Shown here: positions 8,850-17,318 of the stretch, piece by piece
How the letters are laid out: each line of letters begins with the position of its first letter
Numbering within the stretch: the first letter of the stretch is position 1
Source of the DNA: Actinokineospora iranica
GTDB lineage: Bacteria > Actinomycetota > Actinomycetes > Mycobacteriales > Pseudonocardiaceae
DNA: 64,000 nt
Reading direction: 5' to 3'
Assembly (NCBI RefSeq): GCF_900101685.1
Contig: NZ_FMZZ01000018.1
Location: 48,327-112,326 of the forward strand
Program-made: the position numbers and the translations under genes
Notes under the pieces: model-generated
What the model was told of the DNA's origin: nothing
The model's input: only the letters and a program-made list of their open reading frames with translations
The model's database searches: none

Positions 8850-9973
8850 CCGGCGATCACGCTGTTCCAGCGGCGGGCCGCGGTCTCGGCGTCCGCGGCG
8901 CGCAGCACCGTCACACCGGGCACGCGCGGCAGGTCGAGCGGGCCGACGGCGAGGACGAACAGGGCCGAGAAGTGCGGCCGCAGCGCCGCCACCGCGCCGA
9001 GATCGGCCCGCGCGGCGGAGGTGACGACGGTGAGGCAGCCGCCTCGGCCCTCCGGCCTGCCCAACGACCTCGGCACGATCGCGCCGCCGTCGTCCGGGCG
9101 CAGCAGGGTCAGCTCGTCCAGCAGGCGCCGCACCGCGGACGGGCCGGAGTCCACCGACACGTCCAACCCGGCGGTGGTGAGCAGCCTGCAGCGGTGGCCA
9201 GCCGCCGCCGAGGCCGCGAGCAGGGACGCGGCGATGTCCACCGCGTCCTCGAACGCCGGGCCGGGGCGGGTGTCGAGCAGCGCGGTGAACAGCGGCCGCT
9301 CCGGGTCGGCGTAGTCGCGGACCATGAGCGTGCCGGTGCGGGCGCTGGCTTTCCAGTGCAGGTGCCGCACCTCGTCCCCGACGACGTACTCCCGGATCTC
9401 CCGCAGGTCCAGCGACCCGCGCGGCGCGGTCTCGGTGGTCGCGCCGTCGTGGTGGTGGTGTGGAAGCCCGCTGACCGGCGCGCGCATCGGGTACCGGCGC
9501 GGATACACCCACAGCGTGGTGGTGTCCCCGGTCCGCACCCGGCCGACCGCGAGCCCCAGCGGGTCAGGGCGCTCCAGGGTGAGCGGCCCGACCTGGTGCG
9601 CGCCGCGCGCCGCGGTGGGCAGCTCGTAGTGCTGGACGACCTCGCCGCCCGGTGCGAGCGGCCGCACGCTCACCCCGCGGTGGCCCGCGCCGATCCGGTC
9701 GCTCGCGGTGAACCCGGGTTGGCCGCGGCCGCCCTCGTTGCGCACGCGGATCCGGGCGAACGCGGGCCTGCCCCGGGTGACCCGGTCCGGGTAGACCTCG
9801 CGGACCACGGTGACGCTCGGCCTGCGGGCGACGACCGCCACCGCCGCGAGCACCGCCCCGCCGCCCGCGCCGCCCAGCGTGAGCGCCACCGGGTACCCGG
9901 CGAACCAGCCCGCGGCGAAGGCGGCGGCGGCGACAGCGGCGACGACGGCCCCCCGGCCGGTCAGCCGGGCCAT
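8846..9973 (-). CDS. DUF58-domain membrane protein
   Basis: A 375-residue protein with two N-terminal membrane helices (about residues 8-45) and the DUF58 core, which carries the signature LREIREYVVGDEVRHLHWK followed by TGTLMVRDY. The C-terminal region is a von Willebrand A-like fold (LFTALLDTRPG). DUF58 proteins are standard partners of MoxR-type AAA+ ATPases and TgpA-like proteins, probably acting in envelope stress or surface-complex assembly. Start ATG 9973 overlaps the MoxR stop, and its own stop overlaps the next start (ATGA in both cases), so stoichiometric expression is expected. Confidence 0.9.
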   Translation of the reverse strand: MARLTGRGAVVAAVAAAAFAAGWFAGYPVALTLGGAGGGAVLAAVAVVARRPSVTVVREVYPDRVTRGRPAFARIRVRNEGGRGQPGFTASDRIGAGHRGVSVRPLAPGGEVVQHYELPTAARGAHQVGPLTLERPDPLGLAVGRVRTGDTTTLWVYPRRYPMRAPVSGLPHHHHDGATTETAPRGSLDLREIREYVVGDEVRHLHWKASARTGTLMVRDYADPERPLFTALLDTRPGPAFEDAVDIAASLLAASAAAGHRCRLLTTAGLDVSVDSGPSAVRRLLDELTLLRPDDGGAIVPRSLGRPEGRGGCLTVVTSAARADLGAVAALRPHFSALFVLAVGPLDLPRVPGVTVLRAADAETAARRWNSVIAG

Positions 9974-10926
9974 CAGGCCACCGTGGCGCTCGTCGCGGGC
10001 GCCGGGACGGCGGCCAGGACCTCGGCGAGGACGTCGCTGGTCCGCCGCTGGTCGAGTTCGGCGTCGGCGGTGAGGATCAGCCGGTGTTCGAGGACCGGCC
10101 CGGCGACCTCCTTGACGTCGTCGGGGGTCACGAAGGCGCGGCCGCGGGTGGCCGCGACAGCCTGGGCCGCGCGGACCAGCGCGATGCTGCCGCGCGGGCT
10201 CGCGCCGTGCCGCAGCGCGACGTGCGCCCGGGTGGCCGCCGCCAGCCGGGCCGCGTACTCGACGACGTGCGGGTCGAGGTGCCCGGAGCGGACCTGCGTG
10301 ATCGCCGCCCGCAGCGTCGGGATGTCCACCACCGGGGACAGCTCGTCCGGCTCGACCCCCGCGCAGTGGCTCATGATCACCAGGACCTCGGTGCCGAGGT
10401 CGGGGTAGCCGATCGACAGGCGCATCAGGAACCGGTCGAGCTGGGCCTCGGGCAGCCGGTAGGTGCCCGCCATCTCGATCGGGTTCTGCGTCGCGACCAC
10501 CATGAACGGCGTCGGGACCTCGTGGCGCACGGAGTCGACGGTGACGGTGCGCTCGGCCATCACCTCCAGCAGCGCCGACTGGGTCTTCGGGGTGCCCCGG
10601 TTGATCTCGTCGGCGAGCACGATGTTCGCGAAGATCCCGCCGGGGTGGAACTCGAACCGCTCGACGTTCTGGTGGTAGACCTGCACTCCGGTGATGTCGC
10701 CGGGCAGCAGGTCCGGGGTGAACTGGATGCGGCTCCAGCTTCCGCCGATGCTGCGCGCCAGGCACCGGGCCAGCGTGGTCTTGCCCAGGCCGGGCACGTC
10801 CTCGATCAGCAGGTGCCCCTCGGCCAGCAGCGCGGCCACGGCGAGCCGGACGAGTTCCGGCTTGCCCCGCAGCACACGCGCGACGTTGGTCGAGATCGCG
10901 TCGTAGACCTCGCTCGCGGCGGTCAT
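9973..10926 (-). CDS. MoxR-family AAA+ ATPase
   Basis: A 317-residue AAA+ ATPase. Walker A is GLGKTT (K49), Walker B is IVLADEINR, sensor 1 is VVATQNP and the Arg-rich lid follows PEAQLDRFLMR. MoxR proteins are chaperone-like ATPases that mature partners with VWA or DUF58 domains, and the downstream DUF58 gene is such a partner. The protein is cytoplasmic. Its start overlaps the stop of the FN3 gene and its stop overlaps the DUF58 start by four bases each. Confidence 0.95.
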   Translation of the reverse strand: MTAASEVYDAISTNVARVLRGKPELVRLAVAALLAEGHLLIEDVPGLGKTTLARCLARSIGGSWSRIQFTPDLLPGDITGVQVYHQNVERFEFHPGGIFANIVLADEINRGTPKTQSALLEVMAERTVTVDSVRHEVPTPFMVVATQNPIEMAGTYRLPEAQLDRFLMRLSIGYPDLGTEVLVIMSHCAGVEPDELSPVVDIPTLRAAITQVRSGHLDPHVVEYAARLAAATRAHVALRHGASPRGSIALVRAAQAVAATRGRAFVTPDDVKEVAGPVLEHRLILTADAELDQRRTSDVLAEVLAAVPAPATSATVA

Positions 10927-12836
10927 CAGTTCTCCGTCCACTTCAGACGATTGGACTCGAAGGTCCCGTTCGAGGTCTCCACCGTCACCCACACGGTGTG
11001 GCCTATCCCGTGGTAGTCGAAGGCGTGGAAGGTGATCTCGCCATTGCGGTCGGTGGTCTGCGACGAGCCCGGGTTGGAGTAGCCCGCCGCGGTCGAATGC
11101 GGAAACGCCTTCACACGGGTCCTCGGCGGGAAACCGGTCAGGGTGATCCGCATCGGCGCGCAGCCCGGTTTTGAGGCGTAGTCCGCGTCCGGGTCGCACT
11201 CCCGGTCGCCGCGCGCGATGACGACCTGCGGCGTCGGGACCGGCGTCACCGGGGTGGCCGATGCCGCGGGCCCGGAGCCGACGGCGTTCGCGGCGCGGAC
11301 GGTGATGGTGTACGACACGCGGTTGGCCAGGCCGGTCACGGTGAACGCCGTGGCGCCGCCGCCGAGGCGGTGCGACCCGGACCTGCCGCCACCGGACCAG
11401 GTCACCGTGTACCCGGTGATCGCGGACCCGTTGGCCGATGCTGGCGACCAGGTCACCGTCGCCGAGCCGGGGCCGGGGGCAGCCGCGACGCCGACCGGGG
11501 CGCCCGGCGGGCTCGCCGCGATCGTCGGCGGGGGAGCCGTCGGCTTGGCGGGCGGCGTCGTCCTGGTCCGCTGGGGCGCCACTGGCGGCCGGGTGTCCAC
11601 TGGCCGCGCGGGCGGGGGCCCGGTGTCCGCTGGCCGCGCGGGCGGAGCGGTCGCCCCGGTCGTGGTGGTGTCGGTCGGGGGCGGCGGCGCGACCGGCGGC
11701 GCGACGGGGCCGCGCGTCGGGTTGACCTTGCCGTCGACCGGGACGTCGGTGATCCGGCCGTCCCGGTCGAGGACGAGGACGTGGCCGCCCTTGTCGCCCT
11801 CGACGTAGACCTTGTGGTCGTCGCCCTTGGTGAGCCTCGGCTCGCCGGTCTCGGCGGGGATCGGCCGGGCGTGCTGGGGGCGTCCGTCCGCGTCGTAGGT
11901 CAGCAGTTTCCGGCTGCTCCGGTCGATCAGCGCGACCACACCGCCGGAGGACACCGGCTCGGTGTACTCGCCCTTGGGCACGGTCACCGGGATGGGCTTG
12001 GCCTGCGGGCGGGCGGGATCGAGGCCGGGGTCGACCAGGTGCAGCGTGCTCTTCGCGGGGTCGAAGATCGCGACCCGGCCGGAGACGTCGCTCGCGGCGA
12101 CCGCCGCCGCGTCGGGGATGTCGATGCCGAGGTGGACGCCGGGGCCAAGACCGGTGTCCGCGACGGCGTGGGCGGTGTTGGTCGCGCTGTCGACGAAAAC
12201 CGGCGTGTCCCCGACGACGGTGAGCGACCCGGCGTCGTTGCCGGGGATGGCGACCGGGCACGGCACGTCCGTCGCGCCGGGGGCGACCCGGCACAGCTGC
12301 CCGGTGTCCGTGCGCCGCAGCCACACCCGGCCCTGGGGGGTGGCCGCGAAGTCCACGACCGGGCCGCCGACCTTCAGCGCGAGCATCGGGTCGCCCAAGC
12401 GGGACAGCGTGCCCGCCTTCGGGTAGAGGACATAGGGGCCGCCCTCGACGCGGATCGGGATGCCGGGTTCCTCGGTTTCCGGGTCGAGGGTCTTCTCCAC
12501 GGTCTGGCTGGGCAGGTCCACCATCGGGATCTCCGTCGGGCTGACGACATAGCCCTTGGTGTCGCCCTGGACCACCTCGCTGCCCGGGGCGGCCTGGACG
12601 CCGTCGACCTTGGCGTCGACGTTGCCGGTGCCGCCGTCGATGTGGAAGATCGCGCCCAGCGCCGCGTTGTAGACCCAGTGGCCCGGCGGGAGGAACGCCG
12701 CGCCGGGGGTGGGCGTGGCCGCGCCGGACACCGCGACGACCACGCCGCTGAGACACCCCACCGCGAGCAGCGCCGTGGGCAGCCGCCTGCGCAGCGAGCC
12801 GGTGAGAGCCTGCCGAGATCGTGTCCCCAGATTCAC
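10926..12836 (-). CDS. secreted or membrane-anchored protein with beta-propeller-like and Fn3 domains
   Basis: A 636-residue protein beginning with a basic stretch and one hydrophobic helix (about residues 18-42), which acts as signal or anchor. Residues about 50-360 contain repeated beta-strand units (such as VAIFDPAKSTLHLVDPGLD) resembling a propeller or WD-like surface fold. A Pro/Thr linker follows, then a fibronectin type III domain (about 430-520, ATVTWSPASANGSAITGYTV) and a C-terminal Cys-containing beta domain. It is the first gene of the coupled operon with MoxR, DUF58, the transglutaminase-like protein and pseudokinase A, and is probably their surface client. Start GTG 12836 has no Shine-Dalgarno; TACCCT lies 7 nt upstream. 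Confidence 0.75.
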   Translation of the reverse strand: MNLGTRSRQALTGSLRRRLPTALLAVGCLSGVVVAVSGAATPTPGAAFLPPGHWVYNAALGAIFHIDGGTGNVDAKVDGVQAAPGSEVVQGDTKGYVVSPTEIPMVDLPSQTVEKTLDPETEEPGIPIRVEGGPYVLYPKAGTLSRLGDPMLALKVGGPVVDFAATPQGRVWLRRTDTGQLCRVAPGATDVPCPVAIPGNDAGSLTVVGDTPVFVDSATNTAHAVADTGLGPGVHLGIDIPDAAAVAASDVSGRVAIFDPAKSTLHLVDPGLDPARPQAKPIPVTVPKGEYTEPVSSGGVVALIDRSSRKLLTYDADGRPQHARPIPAETGEPRLTKGDDHKVYVEGDKGGHVLVLDRDGRITDVPVDGKVNPTRGPVAPPVAPPPPTDTTTTGATAPPARPADTGPPPARPVDTRPPVAPQRTRTTPPAKPTAPPPTIAASPPGAPVGVAAAPGPGSATVTWSPASANGSAITGYTVTWSGGGRSGSHRLGGGATAFTVTGLANRVSYTITVRAANAVGSGPAASATPVTPVPTPQVVIARGDRECDPDADYASKPGCAPMRITLTGFPPRTRVKAFPHSTAAGYSNPGSSQTTDRNGEITFHAFDYHGIGHTVWVTVETSNGTFESNRLKWTEN

Positions 12837-12843
12837 GCGACCC

Positions 12844-12849
12844 AGGGTA
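12844..12849 (-). promoter_or_regulatory. -10 element of a leaderless promoter for the FN3-MoxR operon
   Basis: On the minus strand TACCCT lies exactly 7 nt before GTG 12836 and no ribosome-binding site intervenes. This suggests that the transcript starts at or near the start codon. Confidence 0.45.
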
Positions 12850-12892
12850 GGTCACCGAATACAGGACCGGTCCACTCCTGTCGCTTTACTGT

Positions 12893-14155
12893 TCAACGCC
12901 GGTCGGGCGCCACCGGCAATTCCAGCTCGAAGATGGCCCCGCCCTCGTCGGCGTTGTAGAGGTTCAGCCTGCCCCCGTGCGCCTGGGCGACCCACCGCAC
13001 GATCGACAGCCCCAGCCCCGAGGACCCGCTGCCGGTGCGGAACCGGTTGAACATCTCCTCCGCGGCATCGGCGTCGATCCCCGGACCGTGGTCGGCGACC
13101 GTGACTCTGCCGTTGGCGACCGTGATGTGCACGATCGCGCGCTCGCCGGGCTTTCGCCCGTACCGCAAGGCGTTGTCGAGCAGGTTGCCGATCGCGCGCT
13201 GCACCAGGGTCGGGTCGGCCAGCACCGCGGACGCCGCCGCGGTGAGCGTCACCTGCGCGTCCTGGGCCGGGGTCGACTCCACCACGTCGGCGACGAGCTG
13301 GTCGAGCCACACCGGTTGCACGGCCAGCCGGTCCACGCCCGCGGCGAGCCGGGCGCGCACGAGCAGGCCGTCGATGACGCCGCCCATCCGCGCGGCGAGC
13401 TCGACCGTGCGCGGCAGCAAATCGGCGCGCTCACCGGGGTTGCGCAGCGCGGTCTCGGCGAGCGCCCGCAGCGCCGCGACCGGTGTCCGCAGGTCGTGCG
13501 CGGTCTCGGCGAGCAACTGCTCTTGCTGCTCCAGCGCCGAGGCCGCGGGCCGGATCGCCCGCCCGGCCAGGATGTGGCCCGCGGCGCCGAGCAGGCCGAC
13601 CAGCAGCAGGCACCCGCCGACGATCCGCCACACCGCGGTGTCGTGCGCGCGCTGCTCGTCGGTCGCGTCGGCGAGCGCGATCACCGCGCCGACGTACCGC
13701 CCGGACTGACCGCGGATCGGCTCGACGCGGATTCGCACCGGTCTGCCGTCGGTGGCCCAGATCCGGCCGTAGCGAAGCCGTTGATCGCCCACCGCTTTCC
13801 GCGCCTCATCGGCCAGCAGGCCCCGGTCGACCGGAACGCACTCCACTTTGCTGAACTTCGCCGGGAACGACCCGCCGCCCGCGGGGAGCACGGCGAACTG
13901 CGGGCACATGTCGTTCAGCTCGTCGCGGTCGATGCCCGCGGTGCTGACCGTGCCATCGGCGTCGGCCCGCAGCAGCCTGCTCACCGTGGCGGTGACCCCC
14001 TGCAGCCGGGCGTCGAGCCGCTGGTCCCGCTGCTCCTGGTCGTTGCCGATCACCAGCCAGGACACGACGACCAGCCCGAGGGCGTTCATCGTGGTGAACA
14101 GCGCCGTCAGCACCAGCCGCAGCCTGCGGAGCCGGTCCGCGGCCGCCCCGGTCAC
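12893..14155 (-). CDS. two-component sensor histidine kinase
   Basis: A 420-residue kinase with two membrane helices (about residues 15-35 and 165-187) flanking an extracytoplasmic sensor of about 130 residues with two cysteines (MCPQ and VECVP). The HisKA phospho-acceptor is H220 (ETAHDLRTPVAALR). The HATPase has the N-box (IGNLLDNALRYG), G1 (DHGPGID) and G2 (GLGLSIVRW). Start GTG 14155 overlaps the response-regulator stop (GTGA), so the two genes form a coupled two-component pair. The close link to the MoxR-type surface operon and the SARP gene makes control of these plausible; the signal is unknown. Confidence 0.92.
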   Translation of the reverse strand: MTGAAADRLRRLRLVLTALFTTMNALGLVVVSWLVIGNDQEQRDQRLDARLQGVTATVSRLLRADADGTVSTAGIDRDELNDMCPQFAVLPAGGGSFPAKFSKVECVPVDRGLLADEARKAVGDQRLRYGRIWATDGRPVRIRVEPIRGQSGRYVGAVIALADATDEQRAHDTAVWRIVGGCLLLVGLLGAAGHILAGRAIRPAASALEQQEQLLAETAHDLRTPVAALRALAETALRNPGERADLLPRTVELAARMGGVIDGLLVRARLAAGVDRLAVQPVWLDQLVADVVESTPAQDAQVTLTAAASAVLADPTLVQRAIGNLLDNALRYGRKPGERAIVHITVANGRVTVADHGPGIDADAAEEMFNRFRTGSGSSGLGLSIVRWVAQAHGGRLNLYNADEGGAIFELELPVAPDRR

Positions 14156-14835
14156 CGGTTCGGCTCCTCGGCGAGCCGGTAGCCGACCCCGCGCACGGTG
14201 TGGATCAGCGCGGGCGCGCGCAGCTTCGCCCGCAGCCGCTTGACCACCGCGTCCACCACGTTGGCGACCGGGTCTGCCGCGCCGTCCCAGCAGTGCTCCA
14301 TCAGCTCGTCGCGGCCGACCGCCTGGCCGACCCGGACGAGCAGCACCTCCAACACGGCGAACTCCTTGTCGGACAAGGTGAGCAGCACCCCGCCGCGGCG
14401 CACCTCCCGCCGCGCGCAGTCGACGACGAGATCGGCGTGCCGCAGCACCGACGGCCTGCCCGTGCCCGCCCGCCTGCACAGCGCGAACACCCGCGCGGCC
14501 ATCTCGCCCACGGAGAACGGCTTGACCAGGTAGTCGTCGCCGCCGTGGGCGAACCCGGCGAGCCGGTCGGCCACGGTGTCGCGCGCGGTGAGGAACAGCA
14601 CCGGCGTCGCCCACCCGCGCTCGCGCAGCCGGTGCACGTACGAGATCGAGTCGCCGTCGGGCAGCATCCGGTCGAACACCACGCACTGGTACTCGCCGTT
14701 GCCGAGCGCGGCGTCCGCGCCCGCGATGTCGGCGGCCGCGGTGACCAGCAGGCCCGCCGCCGTGAGCTCGGCGGTCACCGCGACGCGCAGGTCCTCGTCG
14801 TCCTCGACCACCAGCACCCGTCCGCCGCGTGTCAT
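14152..14835 (-). CDS. OmpR-family response regulator, partner of the adjacent kinase
   Basis: A 227-residue regulator. The receiver domain has the acidic pocket EDDED, phospho-acceptor D55 (VFDRMLP) and the conserved Lys in YLVKPF. The winged-helix DNA-binding domain (about residues 130-225) ends in the canonical IHTVRGVGYRL. ATG 14835 is chosen because GAGGA lies 5 nt upstream and the receiver begins immediately after. That ribosome-binding site is part of a 20-bp sequence repeated at 18830. A second regulator (16655-17311) is clearly paralogous, sharing FDRxLPxGDS and the same C-terminal pattern. Confidence 0.92.
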   Translation of the reverse strand: MTRGGRVLVVEDDEDLRVAVTAELTAAGLLVTAAADIAGADAALGNGEYQCVVFDRMLPDGDSISYVHRLRERGWATPVLFLTARDTVADRLAGFAHGGDDYLVKPFSVGEMAARVFALCRRAGTGRPSVLRHADLVVDCARREVRRGGVLLTLSDKEFAVLEVLLVRVGQAVGRDELMEHCWDGAADPVANVVDAVVKRLRAKLRAPALIHTVRGVGYRLAEEPNR

Positions 14836-14849
14836 CGAATCCTCATGTC
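14830..14849. repeat. 20-bp exact direct repeat, copy 1
   Basis: This sequence, with core TCATCGAATCCTCATG, is identical to 18830-18849. Here it spans the start codon and Shine-Dalgarno of the minus-strand response regulator and lies 69 bp upstream of the divergent SARP gene. It may be a shared operator or the trace of a duplication. Confidence 0.8.
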
Positions 14850-14917
14850 CACAGGTCGACTCTGGTCCCCGCGGCGCGCGAGCGCGCCGATCCGCTCGAT
14901 CGACAGGAGTAAGGGCA

Positions 14918-15757
14918 ATGCACTTCTCGGAGCCATCTTCGCATCTGTCTTCGCAGCCATCTCCGACGTTGTTCTCCGTGCTCGGCCCGGTCGAGGTGCG
15001 CGGCAGCGCGGCCGTGCTCAGGGCCCCGAAACCGATCACCGTGCTGACCACGCTGCTGGTACACGCTAACGCCTGGGTCGACACCGACACGCTGATCGCG
15101 GTCACTTGGCCGGAACAGGCCGCGCCCGCCTCGGCGAACGCCAACCTCAAGACCTATGTGTGGCAGCTGCGCCGGGCGCTGCCCGCGGGCCGCGTCGAGC
15201 AGCGGCCGGGCGCCTACCGGCTGCGGGTCGAAGCAGGCGAACTCGACATCGACGAGGCCGAGCGCCTCGCCGCGCTCGGCCGCCGCGCCCGCGCCGACGG
15301 CGACCTGGAGACCGCGGCCGACCTGTTCGCCGAGGCCCTGGGCCTGTGGCGGGGCAAGCCGTTCGGCGGCCTGTGCCTCGACACCGCGGTCGGCACCCGC
15401 GCCTGGCTCGACGCGCTGCACCGGGACCTGCGCTCGGCGCTGGCCGACATCCACTTCGAGCAGGGGCGCGTGAACGAGGCGATCATGGTCCTGCGCGGCC
15501 TGGTGGACGAGGACCCGGTGTCCGAGAGCGCCTGGGCGCGCTGGGTGGCCGCGCTGGCCAGGGCGGGCAGGCACGGCGAGGCGCTGGCGCTCTGCCACCG
15601 GGCCCGCGCGGTGCTGGCCGCCGAACTCGGCGTGCGGCCGGGCGCCGAGCTGACCGCGGCCCACCGGCTCGCCCTGGGAAACCGGGTCGAGGTCCGGACC
15701 GGGTCCGACCGCCGACACGACGTGGTGCGGGCGGGAGCGCGCTGTGGCCGCCCGTGA
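14918..15757 (+). CDS. SARP-type (BTAD) transcriptional activator
   Basis: A 279-residue protein with the classic short SARP layout: an OmpR-like winged-helix domain (about residues 18-100, FSVLGPVEVRG to PGAYRLRV) and a bacterial transcriptional activation domain of helical repeats (about 105-250, ending AELGVRPGAELTAAH). It has no ATPase or TPR extension. SARPs bind direct repeats overlapping the -35 region and activate secondary-metabolite genes. ATG 14918 follows AGGAGTAAGGG. It is divergent from the two-component pair and overlaps the LuxR gene by 14 bp. It is a candidate activator of the polyketide locus, although that lies 15 kb away and no SARP repeats were confirmed there. Confidence 0.88.
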   Translation: MHFSEPSSHLSSQPSPTLFSVLGPVEVRGSAAVLRAPKPITVLTTLLVHANAWVDTDTLIAVTWPEQAAPASANANLKTYVWQLRRALPAGRVEQRPGAYRLRVEAGELDIDEAERLAALGRRARADGDLETAADLFAEALGLWRGKPFGGLCLDTAVGTRAWLDALHRDLRSALADIHFEQGRVNEAIMVLRGLVDEDPVSESAWARWVAALARAGRHGEALALCHRARAVLAAELGVRPGAELTAAHRLALGNRVEVRTGSDRRHDVVRAGARCGRP

Positions 15758-16499
15758 CCGCCGCCCCGTCGCGCGATCCGCGACCCGCACCCCGAGTGTC
15801 CATAATGGACTGATCGGCGGCCGGTCGTGTCCCGGCGGGGGTTCCGCGCCCGACCCCGGGAAGTGGGGCGTGGCCGCGCTGCTCGCCGACGCTGCCCACG
15901 AGGTGCTGGTGATGAGCACCCGCGCCACCGCCGCGGGCGGCCCGATCGAGGTGATCCGCGGCGTCGACCGCCGGACCCCGCGGCGCGGCGTGCGCTACCG
16001 GCTGCTGGTGCCCGACGCCGCCCGCGCCGCGTCGGGCCTGGCCCGCCTGCGCGGCGCGCATCCCCTGGCGGGGGCGGACACGCGGACGGTCCGGCACGTG
16101 CCGACGGACGCGATCGTCGTCGACGGCCGGGTGGTCGTCCTGCCCAGCGCGCCGGGCGAGGTCGCCGCGTTCCGGCTCCCCGGCGTGGTCACCACCGCGG
16201 TCGAGCTGTTCGAGCGGGTGTGGCGCACCGCGGTCCCGCTGAGCACGATCGACCCGCCCGCGCTCGACTTGCCCGCGATCGACTTGCCCGCGGCCGAGCT
16301 CACCGTGCGGCAGCGCGAGTTGCTGACCCTGCTCACCTTCGGCGCCACCGACGAGTCGGCCGCGGCCAGCCTGGGCGTGTCGGTGCGCACGATCCGCCGC
16401 ATGGTCGCCGACATCATGCACCGGCTCGGCGCCCGCAGCCGGTTCCAGGCCGGGGCCAGGGCCGCCGACCGCGGCTGGCTGCTGACCGAGGCGGGCTGA
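15744..16499 (+). CDS. LuxR-type HTH regulator with TrmB/PLD-like sensor half
   Basis: A 251-residue protein. The N-terminal about 150 residues (ALLADAAHEVLVMS..., YRLLVPDAAR, VRHVPTDAIVVDGRVVVLP) resemble the sensor half of actinobacterial orphan TrmB-like/LuxR regulators. The C-terminus carries a LuxR HTH (about 188-250, LTVRQRELLTLLTFGATDES then SVRTIRRMVADIMHRLGARSR). No receiver aspartate is present. GTG 15744 lies inside the end of the SARP gene, suggesting coupling; a later start near 15869 is possible because residues 1-40 look unstructured. The ligand is unknown. Confidence 0.75.
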   Translation: MAARDRRPVARSATRTPSVHNGLIGGRSCPGGGSAPDPGKWGVAALLADAAHEVLVMSTRATAAGGPIEVIRGVDRRTPRRGVRYRLLVPDAARAASGLARLRGAHPLAGADTRTVRHVPTDAIVVDGRVVVLPSAPGEVAAFRLPGVVTTAVELFERVWRTAVPLSTIDPPALDLPAIDLPAAELTVRQRELLTLLTFGATDESAAASLGVSVRTIRRMVADIMHRLGARSRFQAGARAADRGWLLTEAG

Positions 16500-16640
16500 C
16501 GACCAGCCCGCACTGGATCACCATCCCGGTGACACACCCGCTGTCCCGTCCACCCGTTGGTCGACTCGCCCACCGCGGTTCCACCGCCGCTCCCGGCGTC
16601 CCGCTGCTGGATTCGCCCCAGAGCGGCGGTGACTGGCTGC

Positions 16641-16646
16641 TACCGT
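16641..16646 (+). promoter_or_regulatory. -10 element of a leaderless promoter for the orphan response regulator
   Basis: TACCGT lies 8 nt before GTG 16655, and no ribosome-binding site is visible. Confidence 0.4.
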
Positions 16647-16654
16647 CGGCGGCT

Positions 16655-17311
16655 GTGCGTGTGCTGGTCCTGGAGGACGACGAGAACATGCGGCTGGCCG
16701 TCGGCGGATCGCTGCGTGGCGCGGGGTTCGCGGTCGACCAGGTCGCCGACCTCGCGGCCGCCGACGAGGCCCTGTGGGTCAACCGATACGACTGCGCGGT
16801 CTTCGACCGCAAGCTGCCCTCCGGCGACTCGCTGCGCTTCGTCCGCGCCAAACGCGCCGCGGGACTGGCCACGCCGGTCCTGTTCCTCACCGCCCTCGAC
16901 TCGGTGGACGACCGCATCGCTGGCCTCGCCGACGGCGACGACTACCTGGTCAAGCCGTTCGACATGGCCGAGCTGGTCGCCCGCGTCCGCAGCCTGTGCA
17001 GGCGCTCGGCCATCGGCCGCCCCCCGGTGCTGCGCTGCGGCGACCTCGAACTGGACCCGGCCAGCCGCCAGGTCCGCCGCGGCGGCATCCTGCTCACCCT
17101 GACGCCCCGCGAGTTCGCGGTCCTGGAACTGCTCATGGCCACCCCGGGCACCCCGGTCCGCCGCGATGCCCTGATCGCGGGCGCCTGGGACGAGATGGCC
17201 GACCCCACAAGCAATATCCTGGACGTGGTGATCAGGCAGCTGCGCCGCAAGCTGCACCACCCCCCGATGATCCACACCGTGCACCGGGTGGGCTACCGCA
17301 TCGATCCCTGA
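16655..17311 (+). CDS. orphan OmpR-family response regulator
   Basis: A 218-residue regulator with receiver acidic residues EDDEN, phospho-acceptor D51 (AVFDRKLPSGDS), YLVKPF, and a winged-helix domain ending in IHTVHRVGYRI. One residue of the usual GxDDYLVKPF context is missing (LADGDDY rather than a GGDDY-type motif), but the fold should be intact. No kinase gene is adjacent. It is a paralogue of the regulator at 14152-14835, so cross-phosphorylation by that kinase is possible. GTG 16655 is preceded by TACCGT rather than by a Shine-Dalgarno sequence. Its stop lies 7 bp from the stop of the convergent pseudokinase gene. Confidence 0.9.
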   Translation: MRVLVLEDDENMRLAVGGSLRGAGFAVDQVADLAAADEALWVNRYDCAVFDRKLPSGDSLRFVRAKRAAGLATPVLFLTALDSVDDRIAGLADGDDYLVKPFDMAELVARVRSLCRRSAIGRPPVLRCGDLELDPASRQVRRGGILLTLTPREFAVLELLMATPGTPVRRDALIAGAWDEMADPTSNILDVVIRQLRRKLHHPPMIHTVHRVGYRIDP

Positions 17312-17318
17312 TGAGTGC

